Notes under the pieces: model-generated
What the model was told of the DNA's origin: nothing
The model's database searches: none
The model's input: the letters and a program-made list of their open reading frames with translations, nothing else
Assembly: GCA_036392795.1 (NCBI GenBank)
Contig: DASVXH010000050.1
Location: forward strand, 1-57,298
DNA length: 57,298 nucleotides
Direction: 5' to 3'
From: JARIHD01 sp036392795
GTDB lineage: Bacteria; Patescibacteriota; Saccharimonadia; Saccharimonadales; UBA4665
In this document: positions 32,002 to 41,012 of the stretch, piece by piece
How the letters are laid out: each line of letters opens with the position of its first letter
Numbering within the stretch: position 1 is the stretch's first letter
Translations under genes and position numbers: made by a program

Positions 32002-32373
32002 ATGAAGCCGTCTGAATTACTGAACAAACTAACGAATACGCGTCTACCGTCGCTGCTGCTTCGCCTGGGTTTGGCGACGGTTTTCATCTACGCTGCCGTG
32101 GCATCGTTTATCGATCCTAACGAATGGATTGGTTACTTGCCGTCACTCCTGACCGATCATGTGGATGCCAAAACGATCCTGCCGTTCTTTTCGGTTTTTG
32201 AACTTACCCTAGCCGCTTGGCTGCTTAGCGGGGTGTATGTGCGCTTTGCAGGACTGCTGGCAGCTGCTGCATTGATCGGTATTGTGGTATTCAATTTTTC
32301 ACTTTTTGCTATTAGTTTTCGCGATATTGGCCTTGCTTTTGCGGCATTGGCGCTTGCAAGTATGCCTGAATAG
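32002..32373 (+). CDS. DoxX-like small membrane protein
   Basis: 123 aa from the ATG after a strong GGAGGA Shine-Dalgarno; a 21-codon longer frame is less likely. Four hydrophobic helices with the DoxX-type opening PSLLLRLGLATVFIYAAVAS and the second-helix region TILPFFSVFELTLAAWLLSG. DoxX proteins are small quinone- or redox-associated membrane proteins of varied role. Confidence 0.7.
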   Translation: MKPSELLNKLTNTRLPSLLLRLGLATVFIYAAVASFIDPNEWIGYLPSLLTDHVDAKTILPFFSVFELTLAAWLLSGVYVRFAGLLAAAALIGIVVFNFSLFAISFRDIGLAFAALALASMPE

Positions 32374-32472
32374 TTACTTCATTTTAAGAAGTCGCGTAAT
32401 GGTTCTTACGTTTCCGGCGAGAGCTGTGTATTATAAAGACAGCAACAAGCGTTAGCGTTAATGGGGTGATAC

Positions 32473-35400
32473 GTGCATCCAACTATAAAGAATTCGGCCA
32501 CTGTAGAATTGAACGGCAAGAATATGATCATTTGCCGCTTGGAGGGTGAGGTTACCGGCACTACGGTTGCTGATACGATGCGTCAGACAAAAGCCTTAGT
32601 GGCCCAAGTGACGGCTACCGGCTACCGTCCTCTGCTGCTGATTGACATAAGTAAAATTACCAAACAAACCAGCGAAGCCCGAACACATGCCAAGGCTCTG
32701 AATAGTATGGATTTTGAGCGAATTGCGATAAGTGGGGGTAAACGGGCGCTGGTGATTATCGGCAAATACATTGCTCGCGCCGGCGGTATGGATAAATACA
32801 CTAGATTTTTCAAGGATGAGCGATCGGCGCGACGCTGGCTAGTCGGGGGTGATGAAGGTATCGCTACCGATTCTACGCTTGCCAAGCGGGCGATTGTCGC
32901 CCAGATAATGGTAATTCTTGCGAGTGCTGCTCTGCTGGGGTGGTATTTGGATGTGCCGCTGCTACGGACCATTGTGCCGGGCCTCGCGCCGATGAACCCA
33001 ATGGCTGCCGTCGGTGTGCTGCTGCTGGCGCTGACGTTTATAGTAATGAATCCTGGCTGGCAAAAGGTTGTTTGGCGTCGCCTTACGGTGACGGCCGTAT
33101 CTGTGTGGAGCCTACTTCTTGGCAGCTCTGTGATTATCAAGCATTTTTTTGATGTGAACTTAGGGCTGGATACCATGCTCTTTTCGGACAAGCTGGAGAG
33201 TGGAGTGTTCTCTGGTGCTGTGCCACTCAGTACCGGCGTCGTATTTGTGCTTGCCGGTGCGATGCTGGCCTTACTGCTGGGAAGGCAGAGGCAGCGCTGG
33301 ACCAGGGAAGGGTTTTATGTGTTGTCCGGCATTATTTTTATCATCACCTTTATGGTTCTGCTTGGTTATAGTTTTGCCTTCGATAGGTTTTATAGTTTTC
33401 GTGGTGTCGTCCCTATGGCACTAAACACGGCGCTGTCATTTATTTGTTTCAATTTTGCAATTACCGCCTTGTCAAATCCAACTGTTTCGTATCGACGTGC
33501 AATGAAGATTTTTAACGCCTATTGGCAGGCGATTGTCGTGGGGTTGGTGCTGATACTGGCTACAGGCATTAGCTGGCAACAAACCAAGGCTAATATTGCG
33601 TCAAGCATCGAAGTCGCCTCTAATCAGGCCTTCCTGAAAGTTGAAAACGACCTGACCACAAAGCTTCGTGCCTACAGTGACGCACTCAATGGCTACAGGG
33701 GACTTTTTGCTGCCAGCCAAGATGTTTCGCCCGAGGAGTTTAATAATTATTTCGCAAACTCCAATCTTGCGCGTGATTATCCTGGATTTTTGGCGATTAC
33801 ATATGTTGCTGTGGTTCCGGATGGCCAAAAGCAAACCTTCACCGCTCTAACTCGCCAGCGAGCGAGTGCCGCATTTCCGCAGTACAAAGGGTTTAATCTC
33901 TACCCTGAAAATAACAATGTGGTCCACTACCCTGTCCTCTATAGTGAGCCCCACACACCCACTACCCGACACGGTTTTGATCTTAGTAGTGAAGCGGTCC
34001 GCAGAAAGACCCTGGAGGAGGCTAGAGATGGCGGCGGTTATGTGGGGTCAGAGATAATTAATTTAAATGCGTCCCGAAATGATGGTACCAGTCGCCCGGG
34101 CTTCTTTATTGCTATGCCGGTATATAGATTGGCGGGAGAGAGTACCCCCGCATCCGTTCGGGAACGCCGCGAACGTATTCAGGGTTTTGTTCTGGCATAT
34201 TTTGAAAACAAGCAGCTCTTTGGGAACATTTTTGCGACAGCCAGCGAGCCTAACGCCCAGTTCATAATTAAAGAGGCGGCTACTGGTCAAATGGTGTTTA
34301 ACTCGGCGGCAAGTGATGTTTCTGCCGACGCATCTGTCAGCCAGAGTAGTTTTGTCGAAGCTGGCGGGAAGACCTGGCAGTTGCAAATGCGTTTGTCGTC
34401 CAGCTTTGGGTTAACTGAAGTGTACCGTCAGCTGCCCGGTACAGTGCTGGCTAGTGGTTTTGTGGTAGCCGGTCTGGCTGCATTGTTGGTGCTGGGGCAA
34501 CTGCGCCGCCGTGATCAGGCGATCGAAACCGCCGCACAAATGACCGAAGATCTGAACGCGGAGCGTAATCTTGCTGTTGCTAGTCGCAACAAAGACGAGG
34601 CAATCTTGGCCAGTATCGGTGACGCGGTATTTGCTATAGATACCAAAGGCTATATCACGCTGTTCAACCCAGCCTGCGAACGGATTAGCGGATTTACTTC
34701 TGACGAAGCGTTGGGTCGACATTATCGCGACATTCTACATTTTAGCTTGGAAAAAACGGGAAGGCTGAATGACGGATTTATCCATCAGGCGCTGCAAGGT
34801 CATGTTACATCCATGAAGAGCCACACCATGCTGCGCCGCAAAGATGGTAGATTGGTGTCGGTTGCCGATTCGGCTGCGCCTATCTATGATTTGCGCCGAT
34901 CGTTGCTAGGTGTAATTGTGGTTTTCCGCGACGTATCAAAGGAATATGAATTAGACCAGGCCAAGACCGAATTCGTGTCCCTGGCTTCGCATCAGCTGCG
35001 CACACCCTTGTCGGCGATTAACTGGTATGGTGAGCTGCTACTGGGCGGCGATGCCGGTAAGCTCAGAAAAGACCAGCAAGAATACGTGCGGGAAATTTAT
35101 GAGGGCAGTCAGCGCATGATTGAACTGGTTAGTTCCTTGCTGGACGTTTCGCGTTTGGATTTGGGCAAGCTGAGCAATCAGCCGGCAGCAACGGATATGA
35201 CCCTGCTAACCAGTAATTTGGAGCGTGAGCTAACAACGTCGATCCAGACTAAACACTTGGCCGTGATCAAGAATGTGGCCAGTGATCTGTCGCCAGTGTG
35301 GGCTGAGCCGAAATTGCTGCGCATGATTGTGCAGAACCTTCTATCCAACGCTATCAAATATACGGCTGATAACGGCACGGTTACGGTGACATTGCGCAAG

Positions 35401-35721
35401 GCTACTTCTGTCGAGGCTGAGTCGGCTAAACTAAAAGCTTCGGGTTCTTATTTCTTTATGAGCGTTGCCGATACCGGCTTTGGTATCCCAAAAGCGCAGC
35501 AATCCAAGATTTTCGGTAAGTTGTTCCGGGCAGACAATGTTCGCGCGCTGGATGTAGAAGGCACTGGGCTTGGCCTGTACATAGTCAAGCAAGTAACCGA
35601 AAAACTGGGCGGCCGCGTATGGTTTGAATCCGAAGAAAACAAGGGTACGACATTCTATGTGGTCTTGCCATTCCGGACAAAAACTATGCAATCGGACACG
35701 AAACAGATGGGCGAGTCCTAA
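32473..35721 (+). CDS. hybrid-architecture sensor histidine kinase (STAS-like, MASE-like, CHASE, PAS, HisKA, HATPase)
   Basis: 1082 aa from GTG. Residues 1-128 are a soluble SpoIIAA/STAS-like domain (LLLIDISKIT; RALVIIGKYIARAGG). Six to seven membrane segments (about 140-375) follow, then an external CHASE domain (about 385-600) containing NLARDYPGFLAITYVAVVP, another membrane segment (660-680), a PAS domain (705-830), HisKA with the phosphoacceptor H840 (SLASHQLRTPLSAINW), and HATPase with N959, DTGFGIP (1000-1006) and GTGLGL (1030-1035). All kinase motifs are intact. CHASE domains sense small external ligands. A single-domain response regulator follows 51 bp downstream, and pilB after it, so control of pili or attachment is plausible. 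Confidence 0.92.
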   Translation: MHPTIKNSATVELNGKNMIICRLEGEVTGTTVADTMRQTKALVAQVTATGYRPLLLIDISKITKQTSEARTHAKALNSMDFERIAISGGKRALVIIGKYIARAGGMDKYTRFFKDERSARRWLVGGDEGIATDSTLAKRAIVAQIMVILASAALLGWYLDVPLLRTIVPGLAPMNPMAAVGVLLLALTFIVMNPGWQKVVWRRLTVTAVSVWSLLLGSSVIIKHFFDVNLGLDTMLFSDKLESGVFSGAVPLSTGVVFVLAGAMLALLLGRQRQRWTREGFYVLSGIIFIITFMVLLGYSFAFDRFYSFRGVVPMALNTALSFICFNFAITALSNPTVSYRRAMKIFNAYWQAIVVGLVLILATGISWQQTKANIASSIEVASNQAFLKVENDLTTKLRAYSDALNGYRGLFAASQDVSPEEFNNYFANSNLARDYPGFLAITYVAVVPDGQKQTFTALTRQRASAAFPQYKGFNLYPENNNVVHYPVLYSEPHTPTTRHGFDLSSEAVRRKTLEEARDGGGYVGSEIINLNASRNDGTSRPGFFIAMPVYRLAGESTPASVRERRERIQGFVLAYFENKQLFGNIFATASEPNAQFIIKEAATGQMVFNSAASDVSADASVSQSSFVEAGGKTWQLQMRLSSSFGLTEVYRQLPGTVLASGFVVAGLAALLVLGQLRRRDQAIETAAQMTEDLNAERNLAVASRNKDEAILASIGDAVFAIDTKGYITLFNPACERISGFTSDEALGRHYRDILHFSLEKTGRLNDGFIHQALQGHVTSMKSHTMLRRKDGRLVSVADSAAPIYDLRRSLLGVIVVFRDVSKEYELDQAKTEFVSLASHQLRTPLSAINWYGELLLGGDAGKLRKDQQEYVREIYEGSQRMIELVSSLLDVSRLDLGKLSNQPAATDMTLLTSNLERELTTSIQTKHLAVIKNVASDLSPVWAEPKLLRMIVQNLLSNAIKYTADNGTVTVTLRKATSVEAESAKLKASGSYFFMSVADTGFGIPKAQQSKIFGKLFRADNVRALDVEGTGLGLYIVKQVTEKLGGRVWFESEENKGTTFYVVLPFRTKTMQSDTKQMGES

Positions 35722-35772
35722 AAATGTGCTACAATCAAACGGTAAGCAGACGATTTACGAGGGTTATATAAG

Positions 35773-36135
35773 ATGGCAAACCAGAAAAAGGTCTTAATTG
35801 TCGAAGACGAAAAACCACTGTCGCACGCTTTGACGCTTAAGCTGACTAATGAGGGCTTTGTGGTGACGACCGCTCAAAACGGACAGGAATGTCTGGATGC
35901 GGTCAAAAAAGGGCATTTTGATATTATTTTGCTCGATCTTATGATGCCGGTGATGGACGGCTTTCAAGTGCTGCAGAAACTAAAAGAATTTGGTCCGATG
36001 CCGTACGTGATTGTTTTGTCCAATCTGAGTCAGCGCGAAGACGAGGAGCGGGTACTTTCTTTGGGTGCACAGAAGTATTTCATCAAGTCCAATACGCCCC
36101 TGGCTGTAATTGTTGACGAAGTAAAGAAAGCTTGA
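35773..36135 (+). CDS. single-domain response regulator (CheY-like)
   Basis: 120 aa, receiver domain only. The acidic pair E11-D12 in VEDEKP, phosphoacceptor D55 in LLDLMMPVMDG, T/S switch in VLSNLSQ and the conserved Lys in KYFIKSNTPL are all visible. With no output domain it would act by protein-protein contact, like CheY or PilG/PilH. Its position between the histidine kinase and pilB suggests it is phosphorylated by that kinase and modulates pilus activity. Confidence 0.92.
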   Translation: MANQKKVLIVEDEKPLSHALTLKLTNEGFVVTTAQNGQECLDAVKKGHFDIILLDLMMPVMDGFQVLQKLKEFGPMPYVIVLSNLSQREDEERVLSLGAQKYFIKSNTPLAVIVDEVKKA

Positions 36136-36157
36136 CGTGATATAAGCGGGGTGGGGC

Positions 36158-37813
36158 GTGTATCCGAGCATTGAAAAAATTAAAACCATACTTCTAAAAG
36201 AAAGCTATATCTCCGAGGCCGATAGCCAGGCTGCAGAAGCTGTTTCGCATTCAGGCAACGAATATGTAGAGTATTTGATACGCAGCGAAGTGTTAGATAA
36301 GCGCCTACTGGGCCAGGCCTTGGCCGAAGCGTACGGTACGCTGTTTGCCGATTTACAGGCCGAACCGCCAAGTAAAGAAAACGTCAACTTTATTCCCGAA
36401 CAAATCGGACGTGATTTACGTGTTGTATTTGTAAAGGCGTCCGACACTGTGGCCGCGGTTGCCACCGATCAGCCCGAAAAGGTTGACCTGAAAAAACTTG
36501 CACCGATATTTAAAGACAAGAAAATCCGCGTTGCCTATACGCTGCCCGAATACATTGACGCCAGCCTTAATCTATATCAGCAGCCGTTGGAAACGCGCTT
36601 TTCACGCATTATAAAAGAAGGCAAGCGTGTCGCCCCTGAAATTGTAGATGAGATTATTAAAGACGCGCTCAGTTATGGCGCGTCCGACATTCACTTTGAA
36701 CCGCAGGCCGCTACGGTGACCGTGCGCTTTCGAGTTGACGGAACCTTGCGTGAGGCCGGTATTTTACCAAAAGAAAACTACGAAAACGTTCTAAACCGAA
36801 TCAAAGTCGAAAGCGGCATGCGTATCGACGAACATCTGACCGCCCAAGATGGGGCTCTGCAGCGTCATGTGGAAAATCTGTCGGCTGATATTCGCGTGTC
36901 GCTGGTGCCGACCGTTTTGGGTGAAAAGGTAGTAATGCGTCTGCTTAGCACGTACGTTCAAGGCTATTCTCTGAGTGATATCGGCCTGAATGACCATAAC
37001 CGCGAGTTGCTGCAAACCGCGGCGACCAAGCCTTTTGGCATGATATTGACCGTTGGTCCCACTGGATCGGGCAAAACCACTACCCTGTATGCCTTGCTCA
37101 AGCTGCTAAATAAACCTGACGTTAATATTACAACTATTGAGGACCCGGTAGAATACAAAATGACCGGTGTTAATCAGATTCAGGTTCGTGAGGCGAGTAA
37201 TATGACTTTTGCCCGTGGGCTGCGCGCCATTGTCCGCCAGGACCCAGATATAATTCTCGTAGGGGAAATTCGCGACCAGGAAACGGCGGAAATATCGGTT
37301 AATGCCGCGCTGACTGGGCATTTGCTGCTGTCTACATTTCACGCCAATGACGCTGCAACGGCTATTCCGCGTTTGGTAGATATGGGAATTGAGCCCTTTT
37401 TGTTGGCCTCCACACTAGAGATTATCGTCGCACAACGTTTAATCCGAAAAATCTGCACGCACTGCCGTTATAGCCTGCCGGTTGAAGAGGCAATAGGTAA
37501 ATTATCTGCCCATAAGGCTGAAGTGGCGACTTATTTTGCTAAAGGCGCCAATGTGTATGCCGGAAAAGGTTGTTCGGTCTGCGGCGGCACCGGTTACGCC
37601 GGGCGCAGTGCATTATACGAACTAATTGCCGTAACGCCAGAAATGGAAGAATTGGTGATCGCGCGTCCTTCTTCGCGCGAGATTGAAACACTGGCCCGGT
37701 CCCAAGGAAGTGTGCCGATGTTTAACGACGGAATCGAAAAGGTTAAGAGCGGTTTGACTAGCGTCGCCGAGGTGCTGCGCGTTGTCGAGCCGCCGAAGAC
37801 AGCGGGCAAATAA
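36158..37813 (+). CDS. pilB: type IV pilus extension ATPase PilB
   Basis: 551 aa from GTG, 22 bp after the response regulator. An N-terminal GspE/MshEN-like domain (1-145) precedes the hexameric ATPase. Walker A GPTGSGKTT is at 300-308, the Asp box around TTIEDPVEYK, Walker B-like DPDIILVGEIRD at 362-373, the His box with GHLLLSTFHANDA, and a tetracysteine zinc site C433-x-x-C436 ... C472-x-x-C475. It powers pilin polymerisation from the cytoplasmic face. No retraction ATPase (pilT) is present in the window. Confidence 0.96.
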   Translation: MYPSIEKIKTILLKESYISEADSQAAEAVSHSGNEYVEYLIRSEVLDKRLLGQALAEAYGTLFADLQAEPPSKENVNFIPEQIGRDLRVVFVKASDTVAAVATDQPEKVDLKKLAPIFKDKKIRVAYTLPEYIDASLNLYQQPLETRFSRIIKEGKRVAPEIVDEIIKDALSYGASDIHFEPQAATVTVRFRVDGTLREAGILPKENYENVLNRIKVESGMRIDEHLTAQDGALQRHVENLSADIRVSLVPTVLGEKVVMRLLSTYVQGYSLSDIGLNDHNRELLQTAATKPFGMILTVGPTGSGKTTTLYALLKLLNKPDVNITTIEDPVEYKMTGVNQIQVREASNMTFARGLRAIVRQDPDIILVGEIRDQETAEISVNAALTGHLLLSTFHANDAATAIPRLVDMGIEPFLLASTLEIIVAQRLIRKICTHCRYSLPVEEAIGKLSAHKAEVATYFAKGANVYAGKGCSVCGGTGYAGRSALYELIAVTPEMEELVIARPSSREIETLARSQGSVPMFNDGIEKVKSGLTSVAEVLRVVEPPKTAGK

Positions 37814-37814
37814 T

Positions 37815-38897
37815 ATGACCGAAGCCAAGGCGCCGAAAACCAGAAAATACCACATTTCTTCCAAATACCGCGACTATTTTACTAATAATATAGCGCTGTT
37901 GTTACGTGCCGCAGTACCTGTCCAGGAGGCGTTTGCCTCGCTTAAAGAAACAAGTAAATCAACGGAACTCAACAAAGCGCTCGATCAAATGCAGCGGGAT
38001 GTGGACGAGGGCCTGCCGCTGTGGCAAGTGATGGAGCGTTCTGGTGTTGCAACACAGCAAACACTTACTCTCGTTCGGCTGGGCGAGCAGTCCGGTCGAT
38101 TGGTCGAAAACTTGCAGATTGCAGCACGCCAGGAAGAAAAACAGCGCGTTTTTAGATCAAAAGTTCGTTCAGCAATGCTGTATCCGTCGTTTGTGCTTGG
38201 GCTTAGTCTACTGGTTGGGCTAGGGGTGGCTTGGTTTTTGCTGCCGCGTCTAGCCGAAACGTTCAAGCAGTTGAACGTGCAACTGCCGTTTATTTCCAAA
38301 GTGTTTATTGAATTCGGTGTGTTTCTAAAAGCTAATGGCTATTGGGCGGTACCGCTATTTTTGGCGGCGGTGGCGCTAATCATCTACGTCCTTTTTGTGC
38401 ATCCAAAAACCCGTGGCATCGGACAGCGCTTTTTATTCCATATTCCTGGCGTGTCACGCTTGATGCACGAAGTTGAAATCGCCCGTTTTGGTTACCTGAT
38501 GGGGACGTTACTGCAGGCTGGTTTGACGGTGACACAATCACTACAGTCTCTGGCCGACGCTACCAATGCGCCCCAGTACAAAAAACTCTACATCATGTTG
38601 AAAGACGCATTTGAGGATGGTTATAGTTTTCGTTCGACCCTGCCTAAAGAACCGGCTAATGCCAAACAGCTGCCACCCCCTGTGCAGCAGATGGTTATTG
38701 CTGGTGAACGATCAGGTTCGCTGCCGGAAACACTGCTGAGTATCGGTACTATTTACGAGGAAAAGTCCGACTTGTCTACACAAAGTCTGGCCACTATCCT
38801 TGAGCCGCTTCTTTTGCTGGTGGTGTGGGTTGGGGTAATGGGCGTTGCCATCGCCGTTATAATGCCCATCTACAGCCTGGTCGGAGGCCTCCAATAA
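37815..38897 (+). CDS. pilC: type IV pilus platform protein PilC
   Basis: 360 aa from MTEAKAPK, chosen because it follows the pilB stop by one base. Two T2SF (GspF) domains are visible: the first around YFTNNIALLLRAAVPVQEAF and SVRLGEQSGRL-like LTLVRLGEQSGRLVENL, the second around EIARFGYLMGTLLQAGLTVT and QMVIAGERSGSLPETL. Three membrane segments lie near 125-145, 175-200 and 335-355. It is the inner-membrane platform that couples PilB to pilin assembly. Confidence 0.95.
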   Translation: MTEAKAPKTRKYHISSKYRDYFTNNIALLLRAAVPVQEAFASLKETSKSTELNKALDQMQRDVDEGLPLWQVMERSGVATQQTLTLVRLGEQSGRLVENLQIAARQEEKQRVFRSKVRSAMLYPSFVLGLSLLVGLGVAWFLLPRLAETFKQLNVQLPFISKVFIEFGVFLKANGYWAVPLFLAAVALIIYVLFVHPKTRGIGQRFLFHIPGVSRLMHEVEIARFGYLMGTLLQAGLTVTQSLQSLADATNAPQYKKLYIMLKDAFEDGYSFRSTLPKEPANAKQLPPPVQQMVIAGERSGSLPETLLSIGTIYEEKSDLSTQSLATILEPLLLLVVWVGVMGVAIAVIMPIYSLVGGLQ

Positions 38898-39346
38898 TGA
38901 ACAGCTTGCAAAAGGGCTTTACCTTGATTGAGGTGCTGTTGTCTGTTGTAATTATCGGCATGCTTGTAGGCCTCTCGTTACCACTCTTTCAAAGTTTTCA
39001 AGTACGAAACGATCTCGATATAACAACGCAAAGTCTGGCCGATGCCCTGCGGCGAGCCCAAACGTATGCCCGGGATGGTAATGGCGATAGCATGTGGAGT
39101 GTAAGTATCCAAAGCGGAGCCGGTATGTTTTATCTGTATAAAGGCGCAACTTTTGCTAGTCGCGATAGCTCCTATGACGAATCAACAACGCTACAAGGCA
39201 ATATTACCGGCGTAAGCGGTCTTTCTGATATTTCATTTGCAAAGCTAACCGGCACTCCTTTAACAACCGGCACAATTACACTGACAACCGGAAATAACGA
39301 AGTAAGAACGGTGACAATCAATGCTAAGGGTATGGTCAGCTATTAG
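38897..39346 (+). CDS. type IV prepilin-like protein (minor pilin, GspH/FimT-like)
   Basis: 149 aa, start overlapping the pilC stop (TAATG). The prepilin peptidase site is K-G|FTLIEVLL with cleavage after G7 and Glu at mature position 5. One hydrophobic helix (about 8-30) is followed by a short globular domain containing SLADALRRAQTYARDGNGDS, which resembles GspH/FimT minor pilins. Probably part of the pilus tip-initiation complex. Confidence 0.88.
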   Translation: MNSLQKGFTLIEVLLSVVIIGMLVGLSLPLFQSFQVRNDLDITTQSLADALRRAQTYARDGNGDSMWSVSIQSGAGMFYLYKGATFASRDSSYDESTTLQGNITGVSGLSDISFAKLTGTPLTTGTITLTTGNNEVRTVTINAKGMVSY

Positions 39347-41012
39347 TCGTGGATATTCCAATCAGCGGGGGTTTTCGCCGGTAGAGGTGCTGTTGGCGGC
39401 CACAGTGTTTGGTTTCGTCGTGGTGGCCTTGATTGGGGCAATTATTTACGGCCGGGAGTCAACGGCCGGTGCGGGTGATCGGTCGCGGGCTGTCTTTTTG
39501 GCCGATGAAGGATTACAGGCAGTGCGCAATATTCGTGACTCAGGATTTTCTACCCTGACTGACGGAACGTATTATCTGTCGCAAACCGGTAATCAGTGGG
39601 GTTTGGCCTCGACCTGTGATGCTAACTGCAATGCAAGTAGGCAAGTAACCATTGCCGCCAATGGCGCTGATCGAAAAAATGTCACTTCTACGGCGTCTTG
39701 GACAATAGGGGGCAATCTGCGCCAAGTTAGCGTAAATACCATGTTCTCTAACTGGTTGGCCTCGATAACTACGACGGGGCCCATTATGATGGCTTATTCT
39801 AAGACGACTACCACGCCTTATTATCGAATTTGGAATGGCACCGACTGGAGCGCCGAAGCTGCGGCACAAAATGTCGCCGGAAACATTAATTATGTCGTAC
39901 TGAAAAGTGCCCGTACTCGTAACGAAGCCATTCTTGGGGTCCAGACTTCCACAGGAGCTATTTATATTCAGATATGGAACGGGACAAGTTGGGGCAACCT
40001 GACGTCGATAGGTGGAGGCAGTACATCGACGCGAAGTTTTGATATTGCCTACGAAAAAAACAGTGACCGCGCCGTGATCGCTTATTCGCCGAACACAGTA
40101 GCCGTCGATTTCGCTTACCGCACTTGGAACGGAAGTGCATTGTCTGCCGAAACGGTTGTTGCTGCGCCTCCCACGACTGGGCTGCTAAACTGGATCGAGC
40201 TTGATCCAAACCCACTGAGTGGGAGTAATGAGGTGTCGATGATTATGCTGGATTCAAATGCCGACGTATACGGCATGGCTTGGAACGGTAGTTCCTGGGG
40301 TACTATGGGAACGGCTGCTGTGTGGGATGCTACGGCGGCAACTGCCACCAAAAAATCTATCGATGTCGAGTACGAACAGACGTCGGGAAAGGCTATGTTT
40401 ATCTGGGGAGATGCTGTGGCTACCGACCAATATTATCGTACATGGAATGGTACGACACTTTCTGCCGCAACCCTATTGGACATAGCCGCCGAAGGCGGTG
40501 TGGCTGAATGGGTCCAATTAGCGTCACGCCCAAATTCGAATGAAATCATGTTTGGCGTACAGGATGCCGGTGCCGATTTAAACACTCGTAAGTGGTCAGG
40601 AAGCGCTTGGGATACTGCTACGCAGCATGCCGAACATTCTGCCGCAACCGAAAATATTACCTCACGCAATTTCGACATAGTATGGGAAACCCATGCTTCT
40701 AACGCGGGCAAGGCATGGTTGATGTGGGGGGACAGTCTGACTGTCACGACAAAACAGTGGTCGGGAAGCGCTTGGGGTACTGCTAGCGTATTAAGCGGCA
40801 GCGACGACACATCATTTGTCCGTTTGCGTGCAGATCCTGCTAGCGGTGCCATATTCGCCGGAATTTATCAGAATGCGACGTCTGCTTCTCGCGATCTAAA
40901 TGAGCGACGATTAACCGGCGGTAGCGCCACCTGGTCTGCCAAAAACACCATTTGGGCGGGTCCCACGGCGTCAGATCCAGTGTACTTTAGGGTGGACATA
41001 TCAACGCCATGA
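39321..41012 (+). CDS. giant prepilin with tryptophan-rich repeat (propeller-like) domain
   Basis: 563 aa. A class III-type signal R-G|FSPVEVLLAATVFG (cleavage after G17, Glu5 at E22) and hydrophobic helix are followed by about 110 residues of minor-pilin-like sequence (LADEGLQAVRNIRDSGF). Then come seven copies of a W-[NS]-G-[ST]-x-x-[WLS] element at intervals of about 40-60 residues (WNGTDWS, WNGTSWG, WNGSALS, WNGSSWG, WNGTTLS, WSGSAWD, WSGSAWG) plus a degenerate eighth. Such repeats build beta-propellers that bind sugars or proteins. Ordinary pilins are 130-200 aa. It overlaps the preceding gene by 26 bp and the next by 4 bp. A tip adhesin is the likely role, by inference. Confidence 0.85.
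   Translation: MLRVWSAISRGYSNQRGFSPVEVLLAATVFGFVVVALIGAIIYGRESTAGAGDRSRAVFLADEGLQAVRNIRDSGFSTLTDGTYYLSQTGNQWGLASTCDANCNASRQVTIAANGADRKNVTSTASWTIGGNLRQVSVNTMFSNWLASITTTGPIMMAYSKTTTTPYYRIWNGTDWSAEAAAQNVAGNINYVVLKSARTRNEAILGVQTSTGAIYIQIWNGTSWGNLTSIGGGSTSTRSFDIAYEKNSDRAVIAYSPNTVAVDFAYRTWNGSALSAETVVAAPPTTGLLNWIELDPNPLSGSNEVSMIMLDSNADVYGMAWNGSSWGTMGTAAVWDATAATATKKSIDVEYEQTSGKAMFIWGDAVATDQYYRTWNGTTLSAATLLDIAAEGGVAEWVQLASRPNSNEIMFGVQDAGADLNTRKWSGSAWDTATQHAEHSAATENITSRNFDIVWETHASNAGKAWLMWGDSLTVTTKQWSGSAWGTASVLSGSDDTSFVRLRADPASGAIFAGIYQNATSASRDLNERRLTGGSATWSAKNTIWAGPTASDPVYFRVDISTP

Noticed and set aside
39958..40852. Long minus-strand frames opposite the repeat-bearing prepilin
   Set aside because: They follow from its repetitive, GC-rich codons; no start signals and no domain.
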